Assembly (NCBI RefSeq): GCF_002288925.2
Contig: NW_022098043.1
Coordinates: 7,962,331 to 8,026,330 of the forward strand
Reading direction: 5' to 3'
DNA: 64,000 nucleotides
DNA from: Delphinapterus leucas
Lineage: Eukaryota > Chordata > Mammalia > Artiodactyla > Monodontidae
Of the stretch, positions 32,959 to 43,410 are shown one piece after another. Position numbers and translations under genes: made by a program. Position 1 is the first letter of the stretch. Every line of letters begins with the position of its first letter. The notes beneath the pieces are model-generated. The model did no database searches. It saw only the letters and a program-made list of their open reading frames with translations, and was not told the origin of the DNA.

Positions 32959-33345
32959 GAGGCTAGAACTTGAAGGACATTGTGGCTACTGCCTTGTTCT
33001 CTCCTGGATCACTCTTGCTGGAAGGTACCAGCTGCCACGTCATGAGGACGCTCAAGCAGCCCTGCGGAGAAGTCCTCATGGCAAGGAACTAAGGCCTCCT
33101 GCCAGTTCACCACCCATGTGAGGAAGCCATCTTGGAAGTGGACCCTCCGCCCCAGTCAAGCCTTCAGATGACTGTAGCCCCAGCTGACATCTAGGCTGTG
33201 ACCTCATGAGAGACCCTGAGCCAGAGCCATGCAGCTCCCAAATTCCTGACCCACAGAAACTGTGAGATAATAAACAGTTATTCTTGTCTTAAGTCACTAA
33301 ACTTTGGATTTGTTTTTTAGCAAAAGATAACGAACGTAATCCCCA

Positions 33346-33686
33346 GCCTGTCACACAGGCCCCCAAAGCTCTGATCGCATCCCCCTCTCCCTGCTGCCCA
33401 GCTTCCCTCTAAGACCCTCTTGCCTACATCTCTGTGTCTCAACCATGCTTTACCAGCCTCCTCCCAGTGCCTCTAACCTCTGAGTACCATCTTGCCCCAG
33501 GTCCTTTACACATGCTGTTCCCTCTGGTCCTCAGCCTTCTTTCTCATCTCCTCTTCCAGCCTATTCATCTTTCAAGCCAATGCTTAAAAGTCACTGCTCT
33601 TAGGGAAGTAGTTCCCTGAACTGTCCTGACTTCCTTGGTTGTGTCCCTCAAAGTACCCTTCAAAGCATTTATCAGAATTGTTATCA
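33346..33686 (+). repeat. L2-like fragment, plus
   Basis: CAGGTCCTTTACACATGCTG ... TTCCCTCTGGTCCTCAGCC ... TCATCTTTCAAGCCAATGC ... GGGAAGTAGTTCCCTGAAC follows the L2 3' region. Confidence 0.65.
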
Positions 33687-34133
33687 ATTCATTATTTGTT
33701 TTTTTGTTGTTTTTTTTTTTTTGGCTGCGTTGAGTCTTTGTTGCTGCACACGGGCTTTCTCTAGTTGCGGCGAGCGGGGGCTACTCTTCATTGTGGTGCG
33801 CGGGCTTCTCATTGCGGTGGCTTCTCTTGTTGTGGAGCACGGGCTCTAGGTGTGCGGGCTTCAGTGACTGCAGCACGCGGGCTCAGTAGTTGTGGCACGT
33901 GGGCCCTAGAGTGCACGGGCTTCAGTAGTTGCGGCGCGTGGGCTCTGGGGCGCGCAGGCTTCAGTCGTTGTGGCTCACAGGCTCTAGAGCGCAGGCTCAG
34001 TAGTTGTGGTGCGCGGGCTTAGTTGCTCTGCGGCACGTGGGATCTTCCCAGACCAGGGCTCAAACCTGTGTCCCCTGCACTGGCAGGGGGACTCTTAACC
34101 ACTGCGCCACCAGAAGTCCCTCGATTCATTATT
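33687..34133 (-). mobile_element. long CHR-2-like SINE, internally expanded, minus
   Basis: ATTCATTATT at 33687-33696 and 34124-34133 is the target duplication. The SINE is about 420 bp, longer than its relatives here (about 290-360). The extra length lies at 33850-33985, where a GGGCTTCAGT...GTTGYGGCRCG unit repeats. Confidence 0.92.
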
Positions 34134-34368
34134 CGTGTAATCATCTATTTAATGACTGCCTTCCTTTGCTCCTAAGGCTCCAGGTACGCTGAGGGCAGGG
34201 AATACGTCTGTCTTTCCCACTGCTAACTTCACACCGCCCTGGATGGCATCAGGAACATAGTAGGTACTCAAAAGATAGTTGCTGAATAGCTGAGTGAGTT
34301 TGACTCAGTTTTCATTCTCTCCACTATGAGAAAAACAGCTTAGAGCAAATCCCTAGTTGATGGCAGGT
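34134..34368 (+). repeat. L2 3' end and unique spacer
   Basis: TAAGGCTCCAGGTACGCTGA ... GGATGGCATCAGGAACATAG ... TAGGTACTCAAAAGATAGTT has the form of an L2 3' end. Confidence 0.55.
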
Positions 34369-34603
34369 CAGTACATTATTTTTTTTTTTTTTTTTTTTTT
34401 GCGGCACGCGGGCCTCTCACTGCTGTGGCCTCTCCCGCTGCAGAGCCCAGGCTCCGGACGCTCAGGCCCAGCGGCCATGGCTCACGGGCCCAGCCGCTCC
34501 GCGGCATGTGGGATCCTCCCGGACCGGGGCACGAACCCGTGTCCCCTGCATCAGCAGGCGGACTCTCAACCACTGCGCCACCAGGGAAGCCCAGTACATT
34601 ATT
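34369..34603 (-). mobile_element. CHR SINE, GGCCGCTGAG-type, perfect 12-bp target duplication
   Basis: CAGTACATTATT is present without mismatch at 34369-34380 and 34592-34603. The body carries a long T-tract (34379-34400) and an intact head. It is a candidate recent insertion. Confidence 0.95.
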
Positions 34604-35079
34604 CTTAAAGGACAGCACATACACTTTTATTTAAAAAAAAAAAGTCTCACTTCTGAAAATGACTCATTTTGTGACCTTGCGCTGCTTAACTTTCCTCTCT
34701 GAGAAAGGTAGATAGCAATTGGTAAAGTGCTTCTCTTGGAGGCCAGGAACTATTTCATTTAGAGAGATTTTGGCAAGGTTTTCAATGCTCTTAAAGTACA
34801 GTTATCTTAATATCCAGGTGATTGTAAATGATTATATAAGTGATGAATATAAATGAACTATGATTTACCATGTGGATATATTTCAGTTATAAGGATGTGT
34901 GTGTGTGTGTGTGTGTATGCCTTTGGTAAACATCTATGCGTGCATATTTCTTTTTAAAGGAGCGTTTGCTCTAGAATGCTCATGAACATCCAAACTTCTG
35001 CTGCAGATTTGTTGGAAGCTGTCATTGTTTGACTTTGCTCAAAGCTGTATTCATTTCTAACAATAACAAACCAATATTT
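34604..35079. other. AT-rich non-coding DNA
   Basis: Contains a (TG)n run at about 34897-34916. No gene. Confidence 0.45.
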
Positions 35080-35285
35080 ACTTATGTGTCCAGAATTATG
35101 CAAAACCTTTTCCTTTATCAGAGCCAATCCTCATGATTACTTTTGCAAGATAGGAACTATTATAATTCCCATTTTACAGATGAGGGAACAGAGGCTCAGA
35201 GAGGTAAAATAACTTCTCTAAGGCCACACAGCTAGTAACTGACAGAGCAGTAACTAAAATCTGTTTGGCGTGTTCTTACCCTTTG
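35080..35285 (-). repeat. MIR fragment, minus
   Basis: ATTTTACAGATGAGGGAACA ... GAGAGGTAAAATAACTTC ... GGCCACACAGCTAGTAACTG is a clear inverted MIR. Confidence 0.8.
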
Positions 35286-35777
35286 GAAGGATCATGCATG
35301 TGTATTTGTTACTAAGAAATAAAGAAAAAGAGGAAGGTGACCAAAATTACTATTCGTTCTGAAGGATTTTAAGCATAAAGGAGCCTTCACAATAGCATTA
35401 GTCTGTAATTAGATGCCCCAGTACTGAGTGGTATGAATGTAGGAGGTGAGCAAAGGTGATGGATGAAAATGTTACCTTCAGCGCACCTGTGTACATGAGA
35501 TAAGCTCGTGCATCCATCAAATTAGAGTCCAGTGCAAAGCAAAATCATGTTTGCATAACAAACAGAACAGCCTAAATAAAGGCTGGTATTTGAATACAGC
35601 TGGATCTCAGGAGTGCAGGCAAGAGGAGACTCCTGCAGCCCCACAGGCCCTGAGCAAGATGGGAGCAAAGACAGGGTCAGAGGAGGGGATTTAGAGGTCG
35701 GATTCATTTTGTACTGATGCTGATCTCACTGTGAATCCCTCTACTTGACCCCCTCTTCTAACCACATATAGTCACTC
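35286..35777. other. single-copy non-coding DNA
   Basis: No gene recognised. Confidence 0.4.
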
Positions 35778-35960
35778 TTTTTTAATTTTAAAATTTTTAA
35801 AAATTGAAGTGTAGTTGATTTACAATTTTGTGTTAGTTTCAGGTGATTCAGATATATATATATATATTTCAGATTCTTTTCCATTAGAGGTTGTTACAAG
35901 ATACTGAATATAGTTTCCTGTGCTATACAGTAGGTCCTTGTTTATCTATGTTATATCTTC
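35778..35960 (-). mobile_element. L1 3' tip, minus
   Basis: TTGAAGTGTAGTTGATTTAC ... TTCCTGTGCTATACAGTAGG ... CCTTGTTTATCTATG is the antisense of a cetartiodactyl L1 3' UTR. A short (TA)n lies at 35851-35868. Confidence 0.7.
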
Positions 35961-36269
35961 ATTCACTCAATCAGCCATTCAACAAACGATTTCTGACCAC
36001 TTGATATGTAGGCACAGGGTACAGAGGAGAGCAAGGAATACGTGGGCCCTCTCCTCTGGAGCTTACAGTCCTGCTTGGGAGAGGGCTGTGTGTCACAGGA
36101 ATATACAGTATGAACTATTATGCAAATAATGATGTAGTTATGTGGCGAGAAGGATGGAGCGCTCTGAAAGGGGCTCCTAACTTAGTCAAGGGGATCAGAG
36201 GCCACTTACCTGAGGAAGTCATTTCTTTAGAAACAGAGGAGTTGTTGGGGGAGGGACTATTAAGTAATA
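35961..36269. other. non-coding DNA with an old repeat piece
   Basis: TTCATTCACTCAATCAGCCA ... AATACGTGGGCCCTCTCCTC resembles the TGCCAGGCGCT-type repeat. No gene. Confidence 0.4.
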
Positions 36270-36745
36270 AAGAATTAGTGTCTTCATTATCTATGGGTAA
36301 TAAATCACCCCAAAAACATAGTGGCTTACAACAGTAATAATCATTTCATTACCTCTCCCGGTTTCTGTGGCTCAGGAATTTGGGAGCAGCTCAGCAGGGC
36401 AGTTGTTGAGGTCTCTCATGAGGTTTCAGTCAGATGTTGGCTGGGGCTGTGGTCATCCAAAGGGTCGACCGGGGCTGGAGGGTCCACTCAGACACGGCTC
36501 ACCCGTGTGCCTGGCGAGATGCTGTTGGCCATTGTCTGAGGCCTCAGTTTCTCTTCATAGCTCTGCTTGTGTGCCGTCAAAGCCTGGTGGCTGATTTTCC
36601 CCGGAGTGAATGAGCCAGGAGGCCAAAACGGAAGCTGCAGAGTGTTTCTCTGCCATAGTCTATTGGTCACACAGGGCCAGCCCTGATCCAGTGGGGGAGG
36701 GGACTACATCAGGGTGAGTGCTGGGAAATTGGATCACTGGGAGGC
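36270..36745 (+). repeat. old repeat of the GTGGCTTACAAC class
   Basis: AATAAATCACCCCAAAAACA, GTGGCTTACAACAGTAATAA, GGTCATCCAAAGGGTCGACC and CTATTGGTCACACAGGGCCA occur in order, the same subtype as the copy at 9966-10430. Confidence 0.65.
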
Positions 36746-37383
36746 ATTTTGGAGGTGGGTTAAGAAGGACACATCAGTCGGGGTTAAATGATGGTGCTCC
36801 CATGCGATGTTTTCCTGCAGCCCCCTCCAGGAAGGGTGGCTTCTGTCCCACACCTCTAACCACTGGACCAGCAGCGGGACAGACGTCCCTGTTGCTCCCA
36901 AATCAAAATCCCCTTTTCCTCCCTAAAATCTCCCAGGTCACTAGACCATGCCATCCAATACTCCTCTTTGCTACAGTCATCTACCAGCCCGAGGGGCCTT
37001 CTTTCCGAACATCTGAGCTCCTGGCTCAGTGTCCTCTGCTCTGCCACTCCTGTTTAATCCTTAGTGACTTCAATATCCACAAAGCGATCCTCTAACATTC
37101 CCACCTCCCGGTCCCTCCTCTGAGGATCCTGTCTTCCCATCTTAGTACTCATCCCCACTGTCATACCCTTGACCTTGCCATTATCAAAAACTGCAACCCC
37201 TACATAATGTCAGTTTAAAGCATCCCACAGTGTAAGAACTTACCTTCTAGTGTCTCATCTCCAGCACTGCTTTGACCCCACCTGGGCCTCCAATTCACAG
37301 ATCGTGCTACCTTTCCATCCTTCTCATAGCTCATTTCCCTCCTCCCTCAGCTTAAATCCCACAACTTCCTTGCATATCCCTGT

Positions 37384-37905
37384 ATTAGTTTCCTGTTGCT
37401 GCTGTAACAAACTGTCACAAACTTAATGGCTTACAACAACAGAAATTTATTCTCTTATAGTTCTAGAGGTTAAAAGTCTGAAGTAGGTCTCACTGGGCTA
37501 ACATCAGGGTGTCACTAGGGCCACGGTCCTTCTAGAGGCTCTAGGGAAGAATCTGCTTCCTTGCCTTTTCCAGCTCCTAGAGGCCACGCGTATCCTTTGG
37601 TTCACTGCCCTTGCCTCCATTTTCAAAGCCAGCAACGTTGGGCTGAGTCTTTCTCGTGCTGCCATTTCTCTGGTTCTCTCTTTCCTTCCTTCCTCTTCTG
37701 CTTATAAGGACCCCTGCGATTACTTTGGGGCTATCTGGACCACACAGGATAACCTCCACATTTCATGGTCAACTGATCGGCAACCTTAGTTCTATCTGCA
37801 GCCTTATTTCTAATTCCCTTCTGCCATGTAGTCTGCTATATTCCGAGATTCCAAGGATGAGGATGTGGGCATTTTGTGGGGGGGTGGGCCATTAATTTGC
37901 CTCCC
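37384..37905 (+). repeat. CTGTAACAAA-type old repeat (copy 2)
   Basis: TATTAGTTTCCTGTTGCTGC, CTGTAACAAACTGTCACAAA, CTTATAGTTCTAGAGGTTAA and CTTATAAGGACCCCTGCGAT occur in order. It ends near GGGGGGGTGGGCCATTAAT. Confidence 0.75.
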
Positions 37906-39426
37906 ACAAACCCCTCAAATGCTTTTCCCTTCCCCAGGGTTATTTTACTAACCTGAGCAAAATCCCAAATCTCGTTTCATCCAACTGTCTACTTATTCCA
38001 TGTCTGTACCCATGCAGCTCAGCCTGGCTGGAGAAAGGCAGAAACCACAGCTCGTTCCACATTCATGACCACTGGGCTTGGGTAGACTCTTAGACCACCA
38101 GGCAATTCTACTACATTTCCCTAGTCCATTCACTCTCCCTCTCCTGCATGATGATCTCACACCTCCTCCTCACTCTTCAAATCCCCACACTTCCTCCCTT
38201 GTCCCTACTCTCAGCTGAAGCTCTTGCTTCCCTGAGAAAATTGGGGCAATAAGAAGAGAACATCCGCAGACCCAGCAGTGCACCCACCCGCCCACCCACA
38301 TCTGTCCTCACATCCTGCCTCCCTCTCACCGCTTTAGACCAACAGCCCAAAGCCAGCCCCTCCACTGGAGCTTGGAGGCTGTCCCTGCTCATGTCCTCAA
38401 GGTCGTCACTCCAGAGAGCCCCTGCACTTCCTTCTGTGGTATCAGTACCCACCCACCCCCACCCTCTTTTGGATCATTTTCCCGTCGGCACACAAGCATG
38501 CTATCATTTCTCCCATCACACAAAACCAAACCGAAATAAAACCCTGTCTCGATCTGGCATCCTCTCTCCAGCCAATGCCTATTTCTCTGCTTTTCTTTAC
38601 AGCAAAACTAGAAAAAGTGCTCTCTTGCTTCTTGGGTCCAATTTCTTGCCTCTCACTTTCTTGGATCTGCTCACATCCAGCCTTGGCTGCCACTGAGCTT
38701 CTCAAGGTCACCAACAACTGCCAAGCTGCTAAATCCAGTGGTGGATTCTCCGTGCTGACCTTCCTGGGCTCTCAGCAGCGTTTGATACAGCTCACCCCTT
38801 CCTCCTGAACATACTGCCTTTGTGTCCTCACTTGGTGTCCTCTGCTCTCCATGGCCACTCGTCTCAGCTTCCTCTGCTGAGTTCTCCATATCTCCTTGAC
38901 CTTGAGATGTTGGAGTGCCCCATGCTCCCTTGGTGATCTCATCCAGGCTCTTAGCTTGAAATACCATCTTACAAGCTAACCACCTCCAAATTCTATCTAT
39001 AGCCTGGACCACTCCTGAATCCAGACTCTTTCCTACCCTCCACTTGGAGGTCAAATAAACTTCTCAAAATTAAAATGACCGAAACCAGGGATGGCCATGC
39101 CAGCCTCTCAGTTAGTTACTCAGGCCAAGAATTTTAGCATCGATCTTGACTCTTCTCTTTCCCTCACACCCTCAACCAATCTGAACCAGTTCATGTCAGG
39201 TCCACTCCGAGTACATCCAGGATGTGACCCCTTCCTGCCACCTCCACTCCTCCCACCCGGGTCCACCCACTTTCACCTCCTGCCTGGAGAGAGATGCAGC
39301 AGCCTCGTCACTGCTGTCCTGCCTCTGCCCTGGGCCCTACTCAGTCTATGCTCAACACAGGGACCCTTCTAGGAGGTAAATCCAATCAGGTCCCTCCCCT
39401 ACTCAAAACCCTTCAGTGGCTCCCTG

Positions 39427-39790
39427 TCATAGTCTGTTTGGGCTGCTGTAACAAAATACCATAGATTGGGTGGCTTATAAATAACAGAAATTCATTTCTC
39501 ACAGTTCTGGAGGCTGGGAGGTCCAAGGTCGAGGCACAGGTAGATTCAACGCCTGGTGAGGGCCCACTTCCTGGTTCATAGACGGTCATCTCATTGTGTC
39601 CTCACGTGGTGGAAGGGGTGAGGGAGCTCTCTGGGGTCTCCTTCATAGGGGCACTGATCCCATCCATGAGGGCTCCACTCTCATGACCTAGCCACTTCCC
39701 AAAGGCTCCACCTCCTAATATCATCACATTGAAGAATACGTTTGAACACATGAATTTTGGCGGGAGACAAATATTTGGTCTATAGCACTC
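39427..39790 (+). repeat. CTGTAACAAA-type old repeat (copy 3)
   Basis: CATAGTCTGTTTGGGCTGCT, GTAACAAAATACCATAGATT, CTCACAGTTCTGGAGGCTGG and GAACACATGAATTTTGGCGG. Shorter than copy 2 and of a slightly different subtype. Confidence 0.75.
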
Positions 39791-40104
39791 CCCATGGGCT
39801 ACCAGGCCTCAAATGAGCAGCCTAGCTGAACTTGTCCCCTGCTCTCCTTTTCCTTGATGTGATCACTCCCCACTGGCCTCCTTGCTGGTCCTCTAACAGG
39901 CCAGGCACACCTCCACCTGGGAGTTTTCAGACACCCACAGGTCCCCTTATCTCTGCCTTCACATCTTTGCTCAAATGCCACCTTCTCAGACCAGCGTGCT
40001 GACCGTTCCACTTAAAACTGTGACTCCCTGACCCTGACCCTGTGCCAGCACTCTCTACCCTCATCCTCTGCTGTATTTTTCCCCACTGACCCTTGTCACC
40101 ATCT

Positions 40105-40545
40105 GCGTTCGTTTCCTGTTGTCCCTGTAACAAATGACTGCAAGCTTAAAACAATGCAAATTTACCCTCTTACACTTCTGGAGGTGAGAAGCCCAAGATA
40201 GGTCCACAGAGCTGTGTTCCTCTTGGAAGCTCTAGGGCAGAATCTATTTCTTTGCCTTTTCTACCTTCTAGAGCTGCCCACATTCCTAGGCTCGTGGCCC
40301 CCTCCTCCAGCTTTAAAGCCAGCAGCATAGAATCTTCTCGCTCTGACCTCCTGCCTCCCTCCCACAAACACCCTTGTGATCACCTTGGGCCCACCTGGAT
40401 ACTCCAGGATAACACCCTCACCTCAGGTTCCTTAGCTTGATCACATGCGCAAAACCCCTTTTGCCACGGAAGGTGACATATTCACAAATCCACAGAGATT
40501 AGGATGTGGGCATCTTTGGAGGGCAGTATTATTCCACCTACCCCA
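40105..40545 (+). repeat. CTGTAACAAA-type old repeat (copy 4)
   Basis: GTTCGTTTCCTGTTGTCCCT, GTAACAAATGACTGCAAGCT, CTTACACTTCTGGAGGTGAG, then AGGATAACACCCTCACCTCA and GAGATTAGGATGTGGGCATC. Confidence 0.75.
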
Positions 40546-41065
40546 CCTTCTGATAAACCATATGTTACTTCTTTATTTGTTTATCATCTAGCTCCTTGAG
40601 GGCTTGGACTCCTCAAGGAGGATTTTGGTCTGTATCCCCAGTACCTAGGACTATCCATGGCTAGTAGTAAATGCTCAATAACTATATTTTGAATGAACAT
40701 CTGTTGTTTTGGCCATGGCTGTGTTTGACTGTTCTTGAGATATGTACCACCAGCAACAGCGACTCTGTTTGAAAGCACGTACCCCCTATGTGCCAGGCGG
40801 TGTCAACAGTGCCTGGGGTAGCTTTGAGGAATGCGTTGGGCAGCCCCCCAATCCAGGCAGCCTGGTGGGAGGCTGCATTTTCCTTCCATCAGCCATTTTT
40901 TTTCAGGCTGCTTCAGTGCAATTTGATGGAATGCTTTGATGTTTATCAGAGTCCCGATGTGGAAGGCTTGGTCCCGCCCCACCACTCCAGGAGATGTCTA
41001 GAAAGAACCTCGTCTCTCTCAGATTTGAGCCAGAGATTCATCTTCAGTCTCGCAAATGGTATTTT

Positions 41066-41079
41066 GTTACCATGGCAAC
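41066..41079. promoter_or_regulatory. RFX-type X-box, candidate
   Basis: GTTACCATGGCAAC is nearly palindromic and fits the X-box pattern GTNRCC-N(0-3)-RGYAAC bound by RFX factors. A second half-site, CATGGCAACC, lies at 41127-41136. Binding is an inference from the motif only. Confidence 0.45.
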
Positions 41080-41439
41080 CAGACTTCTAAAAAAACGATG
41101 TCAAGTAACATGCGGATCCCAGTGCTCATGGCAACCACCATTCTGCATATTTTGGGGAGCAAATGTGTCTTGCCTTCTTCCTGCCTGAGTTGAGGAGGGG
41201 GAAGGTGAGCTTAGCAGCACAAGGTTTCCTTCCAGAATTGATGAGACGTTGAGGTTTGGGGCAATAGCAGGGTCAGAGGCGGGACACCTCCTGTAGTGTA
41301 AAAGCAGCTCTTTTCTACAAGGTCGCATAACCAGTGCCTTCCACCCCACCCCCCATGCTTGAAAGATCTGTCTTCTGCCTCTCCTGTCTTTGATGTTCAA
41401 ACCTCTGGAGACTTGCTTGGGTTCTACCAGGGAGATACA

Positions 41440-41444
41440 TGGTA

Positions 41445-41470
<26 letters not shown>
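41440..41470. repeat. (CA)n microsatellite
   Basis: ACACACAC repeats for about 28 bases, then CACGCACACGCAC. Confidence 0.9.
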
Positions 41471-41478
<8 letters not shown>

Positions 41479-42249
41479 AACCCTGTGGGCTGAGGATCTG
41501 AAAGGTGTAGGCATCACTCTTCCCTCATTCTTGCATTTATTTGCTCATTGATTCATTCATGTGTTCCCTCAGTAAATATTCACTAAGAGCCTACTACGTG
41601 CCAGGCCCTGTGCTGGGGCCTCTGAGGCAAATAGGATGTGATTCAGGATGTGATCCTCATTCTCCAATGCAGAACCTTACAGAGGAGATAAGTAAACACA
41701 CAAATTACTCTGAAGCTTGAAAGAAAAAGGCGTACATAAGGCACAGAAAGGAAGGGAGTGATTAACTCTGGCGGAGATGTAGGTGGGAGTGGAAAACAAA
41801 GAACCCAGCCTTGTTTTAAGTTCTTTTACAGAAAAGATTGGCCAAACTATATACATTTGAGAAAGGTTTAAGAAAAGATCTCTAACAAGTTTCTCAAAGG
41901 CATTTTTCACTACATACCCCATTGCCTCAACTGAAGATGTACATTTTCCCCATTATAATGTTTCTGAAATCAGCATGTGTTTTATGATCAAGTATATATT
42001 CAATGAAATGTTTCTTCCCCTAGTCCCAATTAAATTGATGGTGTGCCTTAGAATCAAAGAAACATGAGATTTCCCTTTTTTTCATTCCCAATATTCATTA
42101 GTAACTGAGCCTGAGACCTCAGAGAATCTCCTTGGGCTTGGACTCCTCACATTTCTTCTCTGAAGAAGTGCAGCCTTTCCCATTAGAGACAGGGTGTGGT
42201 TCAAGTTAGAAGGATTTTGAGGGGTTTCTCTGCACTGGGCGGCCCATTA

Positions 42250-42360
42250 GTTAGTGTTTAAGAGGGTGGGCTCTGGAGCCACACTACCTGGGTTCCCTTC
42301 ACATCAAGGCTCCATCACTTTCTAGCTGTGTGGCCCCCTCGGAGCCTCAGCACCCTCATC
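42250..42360 (+). repeat. MIR fragment, plus
   Basis: GGGCTCTGGAGCCACACTAC ... CTTTCTAGCTGTGTGGCCCC is the tRNA-related end and core of MIR. Confidence 0.75.
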
Positions 42361-43027
42361 AAGGTTGTCCTACTACACACTGTTAGGGCTGGTGATCCTT
42401 CCGTTTGTCCATTCTGGACACACCAAACTCTGTACACTGAATACAACAAAGCAGAAAGATCAGTTTACTGCAAGGCTTTCAACCTGCGAGTTGGAAGCTC
42501 AGGGCCACAGGAGCAATGAGTTCCAAGCTGCTCACAGATGAGGGGATTTCTGGGGGGTAAATGCTGAAGATACTTGGCTTTGTCAGCTGATTGGTCGCCC
42601 TAGTGGTCTGTTTCTCCTTGTCTCTCTCAGATTTGAGCCTGAAATTCATCTGCAGTCCTCTCTAGCACATGGGTTTGTTAGCTCTCTTCCAGTCCCGACA
42701 GGTGACGGTCACACGGTTTGGTGACTTTTCAGCAGTTTCTTTTACTCTGACATGCCTCTGCTCAAAAGCTCCGTGCTGCTTACAGAAGAGAGTCCGGACT
42801 CCACAGTTCCTGGCACCTAAGTCTTTTGATACAAATTTATTGAAATATTGAAAGGACCGCCATGATCTTGCTCTAATGTGTCTTTTCAGCCTTTTTCCCC
42901 ACTACCTCTCCCTGACCCTGGTGGAATCTATTTTTCTGTAACTCAACTGGTGCATTTTTTAGGAACCTCACGTTATCAAACTGTGTTGTTTAATAATAAT
43001 TGTTTCAATAGAAAAATAATAAAGGCT

Positions 43028-43410
43028 AGAGTGTTTCAGTTTTGGGTTTTTTTTTTGTTAATTAATTTATTGGCTGCTTTGGGTCTTTGTTGCTGTGCGC
43101 GGGCTTTCTCTAGTTGCAGCGAGCGAGGGCTACTCTTCATTGCGGTGTGCGGGCTTCTCATTGCAGTGGCTTCTCTTGTGGTGGAGCACGGGCTCTCGGT
43201 ACGTGGGCTTCAGTAGTTGTGGCACGCGGGCTCAGTAGCTGTGGCTCACAGGCTGTAGAGCGCAGGCTCAGTAGTTGTGGTGCATGGGCTTAGTTGCTCC
43301 GCAGCATGTGGGATCTTCCTGGACCAGGGCTTGAACCAGCGTCCCCTGCATTGGCAGGTGGATTCTTAACCACTGTGCCACCAGGGAAGTCCCAAGAGTG
43401 TTTCAGTTTT
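43028..43410 (-). mobile_element. long CHR-2-like SINE, perfect 16-bp target duplication
   Basis: AGAGTGTTTCAGTTTT stands at 43028-43043 and, unchanged, at 43395-43410. Between them lies a full minus-strand SINE from its T-rich tail to CCACCAGGGAAGTCCC. It is a candidate recent insertion. Confidence 0.96.

Larger units (their letters stand above)
32320..33345 (+). repeat. old interspersed repeat interrupted by two SINEs
   Basis: Left part about 32320-32528, right part 32950-33345. The right part has GCTGACATCTAGGCTGTGAC, CTCATGAGAGACCCTGAGCC, CCTGACCCACAGAAACTGTG and GAGATAATAAACAGTTATTC in the order of a well-known old mammal-wide element. The family is not named. The SINE pair at 32529-32949 sits inside it. 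Confidence 0.6.
36780..40700 (+). repeat. long ancient L2 LINE in pieces, plus
   Basis: L2-like text continues through 36940-37383, 37906-39426, 39791-40104 and 40546-40700, ending with the L2 3' end (CTAGCTCCTTGAGGGCTTGG ... TAGTAAATGCTCAATAACTA). The three gaps are each filled by one copy of the CTGTAACAAA-type repeat. Translation is broken throughout. Boundaries of the oldest parts are approximate. Confidence 0.6.
40701..43027. other. mostly single-copy DNA with a candidate regulatory patch
   Basis: No exon is recognised. It contains the X-box patch (41066-41136), a (CA)n run (41442-41469), an old TGCCAGGCCCT repeat (41570-41700) and a MIR (42250-42360, plus). It is one of the least repeat-filled stretches between the two genes. 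Confidence 0.45.
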
